A program made the translations under genes and the position numbers. This document shows, in pieces, positions 24,001-30,940 of a stretch of 64,000 bases of DNA (positions are counted from its first letter, which is position 1; every line of letters starts with the position of its first letter). The stretch is from Monodelphis domestica. Taxonomy: Eukaryota > Chordata > Mammalia > Didelphimorphia > Didelphidae. Where the stretch lies: contig NC_077230.1 of NCBI RefSeq assembly GCF_027887165.1, forward strand, positions 25,201,442-25,265,441, in the 5' to 3' direction. Under the pieces are notes generated by a model. The model was not told where the DNA came from. It did not search any database and worked only from the letters and a program-made list of their open reading frames with translations.

Positions 24001-26087
24001 AATTTTTGTGAATGTACTATGTGCTGCTCAAAAGAAGGTGTATTCCTTTTTGTCCCTATTTATTTTTCTCCACATATCTACTAACTCTAATTTTTCTAAG
24101 ATTTCATTTACTTCTCTTTACCTCTTTCTTATTTATTTTTTGGTTTGATTTATCTAGAGTTAATAGAGGAAGGTTCAGGTCTCCCACTAGTATAGTTTTA
24201 TCTAGTTCCTCCTTCAACTCCACTAGTTTCTCCTTTAGAAATTTGGATGCGATCCCATTTGAAAACCTTATTTTTGAGAAGCACTAGATGGATAATCCTA
24301 TATGGATGTCCTATAATCCTACAGATGGATAGTAGGTAGTACACTTTGGACAAAGGACAATAGTATAAGTATATACATATGCTCTCATATATGTAGAAGA
24401 CATAGCACATTAGTAAATGTATCTTGGCCCCTAGTCTCATTCCTTCTTTGTATGTTTTACTCCTAAAGTAAAAGTAGGGAAGGTGGATGAGGTCCTTTTC
24501 ATCCCTCCTATGAAGGATGACAACAAAGAGACCAATTAATAGCATTTGTCAAAGTAGTTTCTTCAAAGTAAACTGAATTCAGACCAAGTCCTGTCATCAG
24601 ATAGCAGTGAATGTTGGGTCATCAGATAGCAGTGAATGTTGGGTCATTACCTGGCAGGATTAAGTCAGACCAACAATGTGAGGCAGACTAGGCTCCATTT
24701 AATAAAATTTAACATAAAGTGGGGACCCTGACCTCCTTTCATTTACAAAAACTACTATAGTAATTCTCAGAAATGAATAGTTTTATGAAAGGCACCCTGA
24801 GCACAAAATGTAGACAACTGGCCAGTCAAAACACTAACAATACTAGCAACATCCCAACTCCAAAGTCTAACCATCCTTTCTGCTTTCTATACTGGAAACA
24901 CACTTTTAACATTGGTCCTGGCAGCTGTTATTTTATGACTATAGTAAGTGACAAAGCAACTCAAGTAAGCAAAGGGAAGGTGAGTCTAATGTCTCAGAAG
25001 AGAGAATCACATTTTGTCTATTGTTAATAATTTTGCCTCTACTCCTTCACATTTCTCTAAATATAAGGGCAGTAAGGAAAGATAACACAACAGCTTTTAA
25101 GAGGTAAAAAGCCCAGCAGTAATTCTAGGCCAGGAAAAGGCAACCTGACATTGTTCAAACTTTCACTTGAGCTGTGCTCTGTAACACAGCTGAATTTCCA
25201 TGGTTTGTGGCTAGACAGTGTTGATTTAGAGAGACGGGTGAATAGCCAAGTGCAGCCATGGTTGAGACAAGAAAATTGATTTCCCAAAGGGAGACATGGA
25301 GGTCACTCCAAATGGGAAGCTGCTGGTCAGGTTTCTGAGTTGCAATGAGGCTGCAGGAAATCTCCAGTATGGAATGTAAAGCCGGCATCAGGGCATTTTG
25401 CCATGAGATTATAAAGGGCATCTTTATATTCCCTAGCAACAACTTTTGCCAGCCAGTCTCGCAAAGAGGATCCACTTCTTTGTGTTAGGTTTAGCTAAAA
25501 CTAAATTTTGCTTTGCATTTAGAGAGGAGGCAATGACTAAATGAGACTGTGGATTTTGATATTTTGAGAATTCTGCTCAAAGAATCATCATTCCTTGTCT
25601 ATGTACTTTTTTAAAAATGATAGCTACCCAGGGCAGCTGGATAGCTTCGTGGATTGAGAACCAGGCCCTGAGAAAGGAGGTCCTAGGTTCAAATCTGGCC
25701 TCAGCCACTTCCGAGCTGTGTGGCCCTGGGCAAGTCACTTGACCCCCATTGCCTAGCCTTTACCACTCTTCTGCCTTGGAGCCAATACACAGTATTGACT
25801 CCAAGATGGAAGGTAAGGGTTTAAAAAATAAATTAATAAATAAAAAATGATAGTACAAGCAATTTCAATATTACAACACACATCATTGACACACTCACTA
25901 GTTTTAACATCCATGGGCTTCCACGACATGTGGCAAAGCATCCAAATAGGCCAAAGACCACAATGGTGGTGCCAGTCCCAATGAGTACATAGGGGGCATT
26001 GGTGGAGTTCTCTGCAATAAGAGAAATGTATGTGCCCAAAGTAAGCTTGCCCCAGACTCCAACTGCCAGAAGAATAACACCAGTAAT
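3842..26087 (-). CDS. TSPAN7: Tetraspanin-7, coding exons 2-7 (5'-partial gene)
   Basis: Four-pass membrane protein of the tetraspanin family. In mammals it is strong in brain, where it organises membrane microdomains, binds PICK1 and supports spine maturation and AMPA-receptor trafficking; human mutations cause X-linked intellectual disability. Six exons of 63, 25, 32, 52, 28 and 22 codons give residues 28-249, matching the 249-residue human protein when a 27-codon exon 1 is assumed. Each has AG/GT borders and every junction is phase 0. Visible parts are the end of TM1, the small loop with sequon N54, TM2, TM3, the large loop with CCG at 150-152, further Cys at 174, 175, 181 and 201 and sequons at 155, 158, 177 and 188, then TM4 and a cytoplasmic tail ending YEMV. 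Exon 1 is outside the window. No stop or frameshift was seen, so the gene looks functional. Confidence 0.97.
6126..6327 (-). mobile_element. CORE-SINE (WSINE1/SINE1-type)
   Basis: Antisense copy ending in CACCCAGCTGCCCC on the plus strand, which is the reverse complement of the SINE head. The 13-bp flanks GCTACTTAATTTT (6113-6125) and GCTATTTAATTTT (6328-6340) are a target duplication with one mismatch. It has the same orientation as TSPAN7. Confidence 0.92.
7010..7230 (+). mobile_element. MIR-type CORE-SINE, sense
   Basis: It follows the MIR order: 'ttcaaatcccagctccca', then 'cacttattagctgtaatgat', 'caagtcaattactaacctctgaaactcaattgcctcctcttataaaatggagat' (spaced words of the CORE), then a 3' region. 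Well diverged and preceded by an A-run at about 6990-7008. Confidence 0.75.
8330..8690 (-). mobile_element. LTR-like fossil (endogenous retrovirus class, antisense, solo)
   Basis: On the minus strand the block has LTR order: a U3-like region, an AATAAA signal in an AT-rich stretch near 8437, then a C/T-rich R-U5-like end. No gag, pol or env-like sequence lies beside it, so it looks like a broken solo LTR. Family and exact edges are not determinable by eye. Confidence 0.45.
8840..8990 (+). mobile_element. MIR-type SINE, sense 3' half
   Basis: Degraded CORE ('cctcacttataaaacgcagac') followed by the MIR 3' pattern 'cttcacagggttgttctgagga' and 'ataaatgctttaaggtt'. Confidence 0.65.
9330..9720 (-). 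mobile_element. CR1/L3-type LINE 3' fragment, antisense
   Basis: The plus strand reads the reverse complement of the CR1 ORF2 end: a 'gcatatttggagtactggg' block, 'gaaggaactagagacatttagc', 'tttcaagtatcttgtag', 'tggccctagaaggcagaaat', then 'aaaacttcttaaga'. This succession is characteristic of ancient CR1/L3 copies. No frame is preserved. Confidence 0.75.
9820..9985 (-). mobile_element. MIR, antisense
   Basis: 'atctgtgaagtaggtgctat', 'cagatggggaaactaagatt' and 'agaggcaggacttgac' follow the reverse-complement MIR order. Confidence 0.8.
11292..11375 (-). CDS. TSPAN7: TSPAN7 exon 6 (residues 200-227, last loop Cys and TM4)
   Basis: This 84-bp exon starts GCYDLVTSF, giving the final EC2 cysteine (201), and continues into TM4 (GIIAGVAFGIAFSQ). 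The acceptor tract ends CCCCAG and the donor reads GTATGG. The peptide equals the human one as recalled. Confidence 0.96.
11700..11820 (+). mobile_element. MIR-like SINE, sense
   Basis: 'tcaatttcctcatcagtaaaac', 'gagggttaag' and 'gacctctacctctaaatcagtgattct' match the 3' half of the MIR/THER-type CORE-SINE of mammals. Confidence 0.65.
12186..12212. repeat. T-run followed by (TG)n
   Basis: About 13 T followed by GTGTGTGTGTGTG. Simple repeat in intron 5. Confidence 0.9.
12265..12325 (-). mobile_element. L2 3' end, antisense
   Basis: 'aataaacatttattaagtgc' and 'ctactatgtgtcaggtactg' form the reverse complement of the L2 3' terminus. Confidence 0.8.
12330..12760 (+). mobile_element. L2 LINE 3' part, sense
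   Basis: 'ttccaagtcaaactcaaaagcc', 'tctttcatgaagcctttattgat' and the 3' UTR-like 'gtataaggtcaatgaaaacagcagcaaag' follow L2 order. Partial and diverged; the small open frame at 12308-12568 is a remnant of L2 ORF2 at best. Confidence 0.7.
13130..13260 (-). mobile_element. MIR-like SINE, antisense
   Basis: 'aacttcctcattttacagat', 'gagtaacttgcacaagatcat' and 'caggacttgaccccaggtcct' follow reverse-complement MIR order. Confidence 0.8.
13877..14132 (-). mobile_element. CORE-SINE with expanded AT tail
   Basis: The SINE body is about 13935-14132 (minus strand). Bases 13877-13934, mostly AATT and ATTT units, are its A-rich 3' tail grown into a microsatellite. The whole is bracketed by TCAAGATGTAAATT (13863-13876) and TCAACATGTAAATT (14133-14146), a 14-bp target duplication with one mismatch. 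Confidence 0.88.
14160..14760 (-). mobile_element. Old L1 3' end, antisense
   Basis: The plus strand shows the reverse complement of the L1 ORF2 C-terminus and 3' UTR: 'ttcatttcactgtacatcag', 'tctcttgctatcacaaaaag', 'ctttttggggtattaatcaa' and 'ggaatattgctgggtcaaaa'. It is more diverged than the 30-36 kb element, so it is an older subfamily. Confidence 0.75.
15660..15970 (+). mobile_element. Old L1 ORF2 C-terminal/3' fragment, sense
   Basis: 'gtggtgcatgaatattactg' followed by 'gaagaattcagagaagcaag' corresponds to the trp/tyr-rich end of L1 ORF2 (VMEYY region) in the sense direction. Strongly decayed. Confidence 0.6.
15965..16070 (-). mobile_element. MIR fragment, antisense
   Basis: 'attaagtgactttttctgag', 'cagacagaaagcgaattaga' and 'ttctactatattgaactgtt' fit the reverse-complement 5' half of MIR. 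Confidence 0.55.
16405..16600 (-). mobile_element. MIR/THER-type SINE, antisense
   Basis: 'tggaaggaacctcagtggcc', 'ctcattttacatatgagga' and 'agtgacttgctaaaggtcac' in order make this one of the clearer copies in the window. Confidence 0.85.
16900..17195 (+). mobile_element. L2 3' end, sense
   Basis: It ends 'ttctgcattcccagtgcctaat' then 'gattcttaataaatgcttatg', the L2 terminus. The upstream part is diverged. Confidence 0.75.
17195..17340 (+). mobile_element. MIR, sense 3' part
   Basis: 'cttgaacaggttaaaacctg', 'tacaattgagacaataatag', 'acatacctcattgaactttg' and 'gtgctctataaactataaat' follow the MIR 3' half. Confidence 0.75.
18221..18376 (-). CDS. TSPAN7: TSPAN7 exon 5 (residues 148-199, cysteine-rich core of large loop)
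   Basis: This 156-bp exon carries the family signature CCG (150-152), the PPSCC motif (171-175) and C181, which with C201 of exon 6 pair in the EC2 fold. Sequons are NYT 155, NWS 158, NSS 177 and NMT 188. Pro172, whose change to His is a reported human disease allele, is conserved. Six residues differ from human (T/I, L/A, E/S, T/S, H/R, L/M), yet all sequons survive. The donor is GTTTGT, weaker than the other donors of this gene. Confidence 0.96.
18500..20370 (+). mobile_element. L2 LINE ORF2 region, sense, split by an L1
   Basis: The downstream segment has L2 RT-coding words: 'gttgcctccattgacctcct' (the L-D-x-S-A-F-D stretch), 'catcaaggctctatcctggg' (PQGSVLGPLL equivalent) and 'agctcccatggattaaattg'. 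The upstream segment (18500-19150) has the C/T-rich composition of the preceding L2 ORF but is weaker. All open frames here are remnants. Confidence 0.7.
19160..19575 (-). mobile_element. Old L1 3' end, antisense, within L2
   Basis: 'tcaatctgagcccatcatct', 'tcaggaggtgtgtagtatgt', 'gttctcttggtcatcctcac' and 'tctgcatcagtttacagaat' are the reverse complement of an old marsupial L1 3' UTR and ORF2 end. Confidence 0.75.
20697..20792 (-). CDS. TSPAN7: TSPAN7 exon 4 (residues 116-147, start of large loop)
   Basis: This 96-bp exon begins IKDTFLRTYTEAMH and ends VDDVQES, followed by GTAAGT; the acceptor is TTAG. It forms the first helices of the large extracellular loop (EC2). Compared with the human protein as recalled, it differs at five positions (D/E, Q/H, T/N, H/D, R/E), unlike the neighbouring membrane exons. 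Confidence 0.95.
20853..20932 (-). mobile_element. L2 3' end, antisense
   Basis: 'caagtattcattaagtgatg' and 'ctatgtgctgggcaccatgc' form the reverse complement of the L2 terminus. It is 61 bp from exon 4 in the upstream intron. Confidence 0.8.
20983..21012. repeat. (TG)15 microsatellite
   Basis: Uninterrupted TG dinucleotides of about 30 bp in intron 3; likely polymorphic. Confidence 0.95.
21060..21180 (-). mobile_element. MIR-like fragment, antisense
   Basis: 'agaaatcacttaatctgagt' then 'ggaaggaactaaggcctaga' fits the reverse-complement centre of MIR/THER. Confidence 0.55.
22462..22748 (+). mobile_element. 5'-truncated L1 3' UTR, sense, with perfect target duplication
   Basis: The L1 3' UTR pattern is the same as at the end of the 30-36 kb element: 'gaaaagcaactgcctgacta', 'agactctaaacaaacactct', 'ccagtggaatcacgcgtcag', then a G-run and an A-rich tail. 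It is flanked by identical 18-bp repeats AGAAAGATCTATGTTTTA at 22444-22461 and 22749-22766. Confidence 0.93.
23071..23145 (-). CDS. TSPAN7: TSPAN7 exon 3 (residues 91-115)
   Basis: This 75-bp exon encodes TM3 (YAMFLSLVFLAELVAG onward) and ends in FVFRHE, where the chain enters the large extracellular loop. The acceptor is a C-rich tract ending CAG and the donor is GTAAGT. It matches the human protein as recalled. The glutamate inside TM3 (LAEL) is a common tetraspanin feature. Confidence 0.96.
23220..23350 (-). mobile_element. MIR-like SINE, antisense
   Basis: 'cttagaactcacctagtctg', 'ttttcccaaggatacaggca' and 'gagctgggactagaatgtag' are in reverse-complement order. Confidence 0.75.
23630..24260 (-). 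mobile_element. L1 ORF2 endonuclease-region fragment, antisense
   Basis: The minus strand encodes the same stretch as bases 33115-33750 of the large L1: 'ctagtgggagacctgaac' (catalytic GDLN region), the FTKIDHVLG-type block and the following linker, all in broken frames. About 80% similar by eye. No 3' end is present, so it is a rearranged internal piece. Confidence 0.9.
24593..24642. repeat. Tandem duplication, 25 bp x 2
   Basis: A 25-bp unit starting GTCATCAGATAGCAG is repeated exactly (24593-24617 and 24618-24642), followed by a 5-bp start of a third unit. Confidence 0.97.
25624..25842 (+). mobile_element. CORE-SINE next to the exon 2 splice donor
   Basis: Full head-to-tail copy: GGGCAGCTGGATAGCTTCG head, 'ggtcctaggttcaaatctgg' (B box), 'gtggccctgggcaagtcac' (CORE), then an A-rich tail with AAAT/AATT units. 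Target duplication AAAAATGATAG at 25613-25623 and 25843-25853. It is antisense to TSPAN7, and only 45 bp of intron separate it from exon 2. Confidence 0.95.
25899..26087 (-). CDS. TSPAN7: TSPAN7 exon 2 (residues 28-90)
   Basis: This 189-bp exon is preceded by a pyrimidine-rich tract ending CAG and followed by GTGAGT. It encodes the outer end of TM1 (ITGVILLAVGVWG), the small extracellular loop with sequon NST at residue 54, TM2, and the short inner loop ending in GSPWMLKL. The residues match human TSPAN7 throughout, as recalled. The inner-loop cysteines (FGCFATCRG) are typical tetraspanin palmitoylation candidates. A SINE lies in the intron just past its donor site. Confidence 0.97.
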
Positions 26088-26489
26088 CTGAAAAAGAGAG
26101 GAAAAGAAAAATGGTAGAATTTAATTAAGAGAAAGAGTTAGGATTAATATAAAACAACACAATTTTGCTTTTTAAAGTCAGATATCTAAAGACATCACGG
26201 CCATGATTCCAGAATTGGCAAATCATAATGTGTTAAAATTTTTTAACAAATACAAATTTTAAAAATATTCAACCCTTCTTACATCCAATGCCAAACCATG
26301 ATGTATGAAATTGATGATGGTTTTCTAATGATTAAAACAGCTCAAAAAGATATTTCAGTTCTTACTTTTGCAAAATACACATAGGAGTTACAAGTCAAAA
26401 TCTTCTCTCTAATAACTTCCTTCTCACACTGACATTTACTTCCAATCCTCCAACACCAGTAAATGTAAAAATTCAAGATTTTCTCCTGA

Positions 26490-26945
26490 TATAGTAGAAC
26501 TGAGTTCAAACCCTAGATTTTTACTTACTGTGTGAGGTCTTAGGCAGGACAGGATGTGGCACAGTGGATAAAGTGCTTGGCCTAAGTTAGGAAGACTCAT
26601 CTCCCTAAATTAAAATCTGTCCTCAGATTCTTACTAGCTGTGTAACCCTGGGCAAGTCATGTCACACTGTCTCCCTCAGTTTCCTCATATATAAAATGAG
26701 CTGGAGAAGGAAATGGCAAATCATTCCAGTATCTTTGCCAAGAAAACCCCAAATGATGTTACAAAGAGTTGTACACAACTGAAAAAAACTGCAGAACAAC
26801 AACATGAGGTCTTTGGCAAGTAATTTAACCTAAATAAGACTTTTTCTGTAAAACAAGAAAACAAGGATCCCACTCCCTTGGACTATTTTGAGGATGAAAT
26901 TTATCTGAATGATAACAAATTTCAGCTACAGTATTATTATTCCTT
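26490..26945 (+). mobile_element. MIR, sense, split by a MAR1-like SINE
   Basis: 'gagttcaaaccctagatttt' and 'ttactgtgtgaggtcttagg' precede the inserted SINE, and 'taatttaacctaaataagac' plus 'ggactattttgaggatgaaa' follow it. Joined in order they read as one MIR. Confidence 0.75.
26547..26804 (+). mobile_element. MAR1-like SINE with RTE (BovB-type) 3' tail
   Basis: A tRNA-like head ('cacagtggataaagtgcttg'), a CORE ('gtaaccctgggcaagtcatg', 'cagtttcctcatatataaaatg') and the tail 'gagaaggaaatggcaaatca', 'ccaagaaaaccccaaatgat', 'agagttgtacacaactgaa', which is the RTE/BovB 3' end pattern. Target duplication TGAGGTCTTAGGCA (26533-26546) and TGAGGTCTTTGGCA (26805-26818). Confidence 0.9.
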
Positions 26946-27620
26946 GGAGAACTGGATGGCCTTTTTTTTTCTTTTAGGTTAAATGTTATTAACAAAATTA
27001 CCATTACAACAAAAATTTCTATACAAAAGAATGTCTAAGCCCTACTGACAGACTATTTCCCCCACTTTTTTAGGCAATATTCTATACTATAAAATTCTAA
27101 GATAAAAGAAGAATTTGAATTCTTCTTCTGGACAAGGTGTACTTGTATTTGCCGAAACCCAAGAAATGCATTACTAAATGAGGGCTAGAGCATGTTCATA
27201 AATTCTAGAATTTAGCAACACATATTTATACTATTCATGTCCATTGCCCTTTTTTATTAGGAGCCAATGATATTCAGGAAGAAGAGTTGGAACATAATTG
27301 GAGAGATGGAAGTGGTGATATGGCATCTTTAAAAACATCTGAACACATAAATCTTATTGCTGATGGTGTTTTGTTATTACTAATAGAGAAATGGGCATTG
27401 GAAAGAAGTCAAATGATGCTGTTTGGCATTCTCTGCTGACATCTGGTGGACAAATAGAAAACATTTCTATTTCTCTTTTCCTCCCATTCATACCTACCTA
27501 TTAAAAGAAAATATAACATTTTATATTCTCTCACATACAGTATTTAAGAAATGAGTTGGAGTTACCATAAAGGTAAGATATACTTGGGACCTGGATACAA
27601 AAGGACAGTAGATGTGTTTG

Positions 27621-27725
27621 TGTACATGAATATGTATATGTATTTATATATGTGTTTGTGTGTGTATATATATATAGATATACATATACATATACATATA
27701 TATATGTATATATATGTTTATAGAT
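27621..27725. repeat. (TA/TG/CA)n low-complexity tract
   Basis: ATGTATATG, TATATATA and ACATATACATAT units; the frame at 27551-27796 is the translation of this microsatellite and not a gene. Confidence 0.9.
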
Positions 27726-28689
27726 GCATTTATCTACACCTATATTTATATCTTTGGATTTCTGTGAATTACTCCAAAATCAGATCAATGTCCTGAGAAA
27801 TCAAGAAAACTTGATGTATGGTACAGTAATTTAATATTCAATGATTCAGTAATGTACTCGATATATGTCAAGGGAATTGCATAGATAGTGCATACTTGGC
27901 ACTAATATGGCATTATTAAAATGAATTTATTAAAAGTCTCTCTCAATATTCTTGTGCGCAAGATGGAGAGACCAATCAATCCACAAGTATTCATTAAGTA
28001 CTTAACAATGTGCTACAAACTGTGCCAATGCAAATACAAAAAATGAAAGATACAGGTATACATAAGGACATAGAATACATACAAAAGAAATACATAGAAG
28101 TTTAAATGCAACAGTATGTAGTTGATGGCTTGCAGGCAGTGATGGATTTTGTAAAGCAGAGGTAAGGAGAGAGTATATTCCAGACACCTGAGAAGACCAG
28201 TGCAAAGATATGGAGATGGATTTCATTGTGTGTGCAAGAGAAACAAAGACAATTCCAGATGGCCTAGACCACAGAATGGAGGAAAAGAAGAAATACTTAA
28301 CCAAATTGGAAAGATGGGTTCATATATCATAAAGCGTTAACCAGATGAGTTTCTATTTTATCCCACAAGCAACAGAGAACAGCTGGAATATACTAAGTAG
28401 GCAAGTGACAAGGTTGATCTAATGGTAATTATTTAAAGAAAATGGAGCAGAGTAAGAAGAGACTTGGGCCTGGAAGATCTATTAGGAGGTTGCTGCAATA
28501 TCTAGAAGAGAGGTGATGAAGACCTGGAGAGAAGGGGTGAGAGATGCTGTGGAAGTAGAAATGGCAAGATCTGCAATTGTCTGAATACTGGGGTGAAGGA
28601 AAGTGAGGAAACGTAGAGATGTAGATGACAACAGGTTCAAGTGGGTTTGGGATCAGTTAATTCAAATGGTTCTAAATAGTAGGATCTCC

Positions 28690-29275
28690 ATGTCAATCAA
28701 TGTCACCACAGAGCGAGGTCTTCAGAGGAGTGCTCCAGGGAGGAGAGCTTGACCTCAGCCCTGTTCCGTTAGACAGTGTGCTCCTGGAGGGCACTAAGAG
28801 AGCCATGGTGTCCACATTGAGGAAACAATTTTGCCATAGCCTACTTAGGTCAGATCACAGCTGGCATATCGTGTGGAGATCAGAACGCTGCATTTACAGA
28901 AGGACACTGACAAAATGAAGCAAGCTATGAGGATTGGTTAAAGTAACTGGGGAGGTTGAGTCTAGACAGGAGAAGACATAAGGTGGTGCATAATAGCAAT
29001 CTCCAAGTATGTGAAAGGATGTCATATGGGGAAGGATTATACTTGTTCTCCCAAAGCTACAAAGCTACAGATATTAATAAAATACAGGTTGAATATAAGG
29101 AAAATATTTGCTGACAATTAGATATGTCAGAAGACAGTAAATTTCTTATCAATGGATACCTTCAAGTACAGACTGGACTATTGCTTCAAGCAGTAAGGGG
29201 AGTCTTATTGAGGAGGCCACTGGACTACATAAAACTTGGGTCTTGTTCATCTCAAATTCTGTAAGGTCACCATTT
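28690..29275 (-). mobile_element. CR1/L3-type LINE fragment, antisense
   Basis: 'ctaggtcagatcacagctgg'-like and 'gtggagatcagaacgctgca' followed by 'agcaatctccaagtatgtga' and 'ggatgtcatatggggaagga', then 'aatataaggaaaatatttgc', is the reverse complement of a CR1 ORF2 end. The short plus-strand frame at 28700-28918 is part of it. Confidence 0.7.
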
Positions 29276-29974
29276 CTGCCCCAAACTTAGGTACACATGG
29301 AGTATAAAGTAACCTATACTTTATACTAATAACCAGTCACAGCTATAACATTAATTCATAAAATTTACCTATGCCAATGAATTTATATAAAATTTGTTAA
29401 TATAGAAAACTGCACTAACACTGATGGGACACCTTGTATATATAGTTCTGGGAATCATCTGCATAGAGATGCTAATTGAACACGTGGGAGTTGATGACAT
29501 CAGCAAATGAGATAGTAACAAGGGAAAAGAGAAGGGGACCCAATCCAGAGCCTTGGGGGACATGCCAAACACTTAGTGGACATGATTTGAATAGATTCAA
29601 CAAAGGAGACTGAACAGGGGAAATGACACGGGTAGAAGTAGAACCAGGAGACTAGTGTCATAAAAATCTACAAAGGAGAGAGTATCTAGGAGGAAAGAGT
29701 AATCAACTGACAAAAGGCTACAGAGAGGTCAAGAAGGATGAGACCTGAGAAAAAATGGTTATGAGATTAGTAATTAAAAATGCAGGGATAATGTTGGTGA
29801 ACAATTTCAGTTGAATCATGAGCTCCAAAGCCAGATTATAAAGGATTAAAAAAGAGAGTGACCAGGGATGGAATAGAACCACCTAAAATATATTGCTTTT
29901 CTTAAGGAGTTTAGCTCAGAAGGGAAGGAAATATACAGGATGGTAGCTCGTAAGGATGTTTAGAGTAATTAAAA

Positions 29975-30130
29975 ATTTTTTTTGGAAAATTTTATTTAGT
30001 CAATTTAGAACATTATTCCTTGGTTACAAGAATCATATTCTTTCCCTCACTCCCCTTCCTCACCCCTTCCCATAGCCGATGTGCAATTCCACTGGGTTTT
30101 ATTTGTGTCCTTGTAGATCAATTTTCTAAA
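29975..30130 (-). mobile_element. L1 3' end tag, antisense
   Basis: 'ggttacaagaatcatattct', 'tttccctcactccccttcct' and 'gtgcaattccactgggtttt' match the antisense L1 3' UTR at 46020-46130. Confidence 0.85.
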
Positions 30131-30265
30131 ATGAATCTGTTTGTAGGAAGCAGTGGGGAAATCTCTTAGAGATGGTAACAGATAGGACCAAGCAAGCATT
30201 TTGAGGGGCTGGACTTGGCAGGAGAAGAGCTGCCTCTTTTCAAAATGGGGCTCAAGCAGGCAGAG

Positions 30266-30278
30266 TCAAGATGGCGGC
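30266..30278 (+). promoter_or_regulatory. YY1-type site at the L1 5' end
   Basis: GTCAAGATGGCGG lies about 10 bp from the element start. In L1s a YY1 site at this place sets the transcription start; the core AAGATGGCGG is intact here. Confidence 0.7.
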
Positions 30279-30940
30279 ATAGGAGCAGAAAAAGTTCAGA
30301 CTTCTGAATACCCTTCCTTACCAATCACAAACTAAATGATCCTAGAGGACTGAAAATCAAGCCAAACAACAAGAAAGAGCCAAAGAACCCTCCTTCTGGA
30401 CTCAATCCAAAAGGTATATGCCCCAAAAGCCAGAATTTGAGAACACTCAGGTTTAAGGGGAAGGCAGAAGGAAGGTCCCAGGACCCCTTCCCCCCACAAC
30501 TAGAGCTCTAAACCTCCAATGGCAGCGAGAACCTCTGGGAGGGCAGAGGCACTTGTGTGGAGGGTGTACCTTGTGGGCAGGGCTGTTCCAGGCTCAGAGT
30601 GTCAAACACAGACAGTGGGGAAGGAGCTTGAGAGGACTCGCAGAGCAGGCAACCTGGTCACAGCAGCTGAGACCCTCCTTATACACCTTTCCAGGAGGTT
30701 TTGACCTCAGAGCACATCCAGCCCAACCCAGCTGAACTTAATTCCATCAAAAGTCTTCAGAGGTGAGGGAAGCCCAAGCTCCAAAACCTCTCCCCCACAG
30801 ACTGCATGGAGAGATCATCTGTCAAAGCTCCAAGAGGGGAGACTGACAGAAAACCACAAAAACAAAAAACAAAAACAAAAAAAAAATGAGAGGAGCAAGA
30901 GCACAGACAAATACGCAGAGTAAAGAAGGGGGGGGGAAAT

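Larger units (their letters stand above)
23146..25898 (-). other. TSPAN7: TSPAN7 intron 2
   Basis: This 2.75-kb intron holds a MIR (23220-23350), an antisense L1 endonuclease fragment (23630-24260), a 25-bp tandem duplication (24593-24642) and a CORE-SINE close to the exon 2 donor. Bases 24270-24590 and 24650-25612 contain nothing I can name. Confidence 0.75.

Noticed and set aside
25753-26039. Minus-strand frames overlapping exon 2 and running into the intron
   Set aside because: One continues exon 2 past its GTGAGT donor; the other is in a wrong frame. The exon ends at 25899.
27551-27796. Plus-strand 81-codon Tyr/Ile/His-rich frame
   Set aside because: It translates a (TA/TG/CA)n microsatellite.
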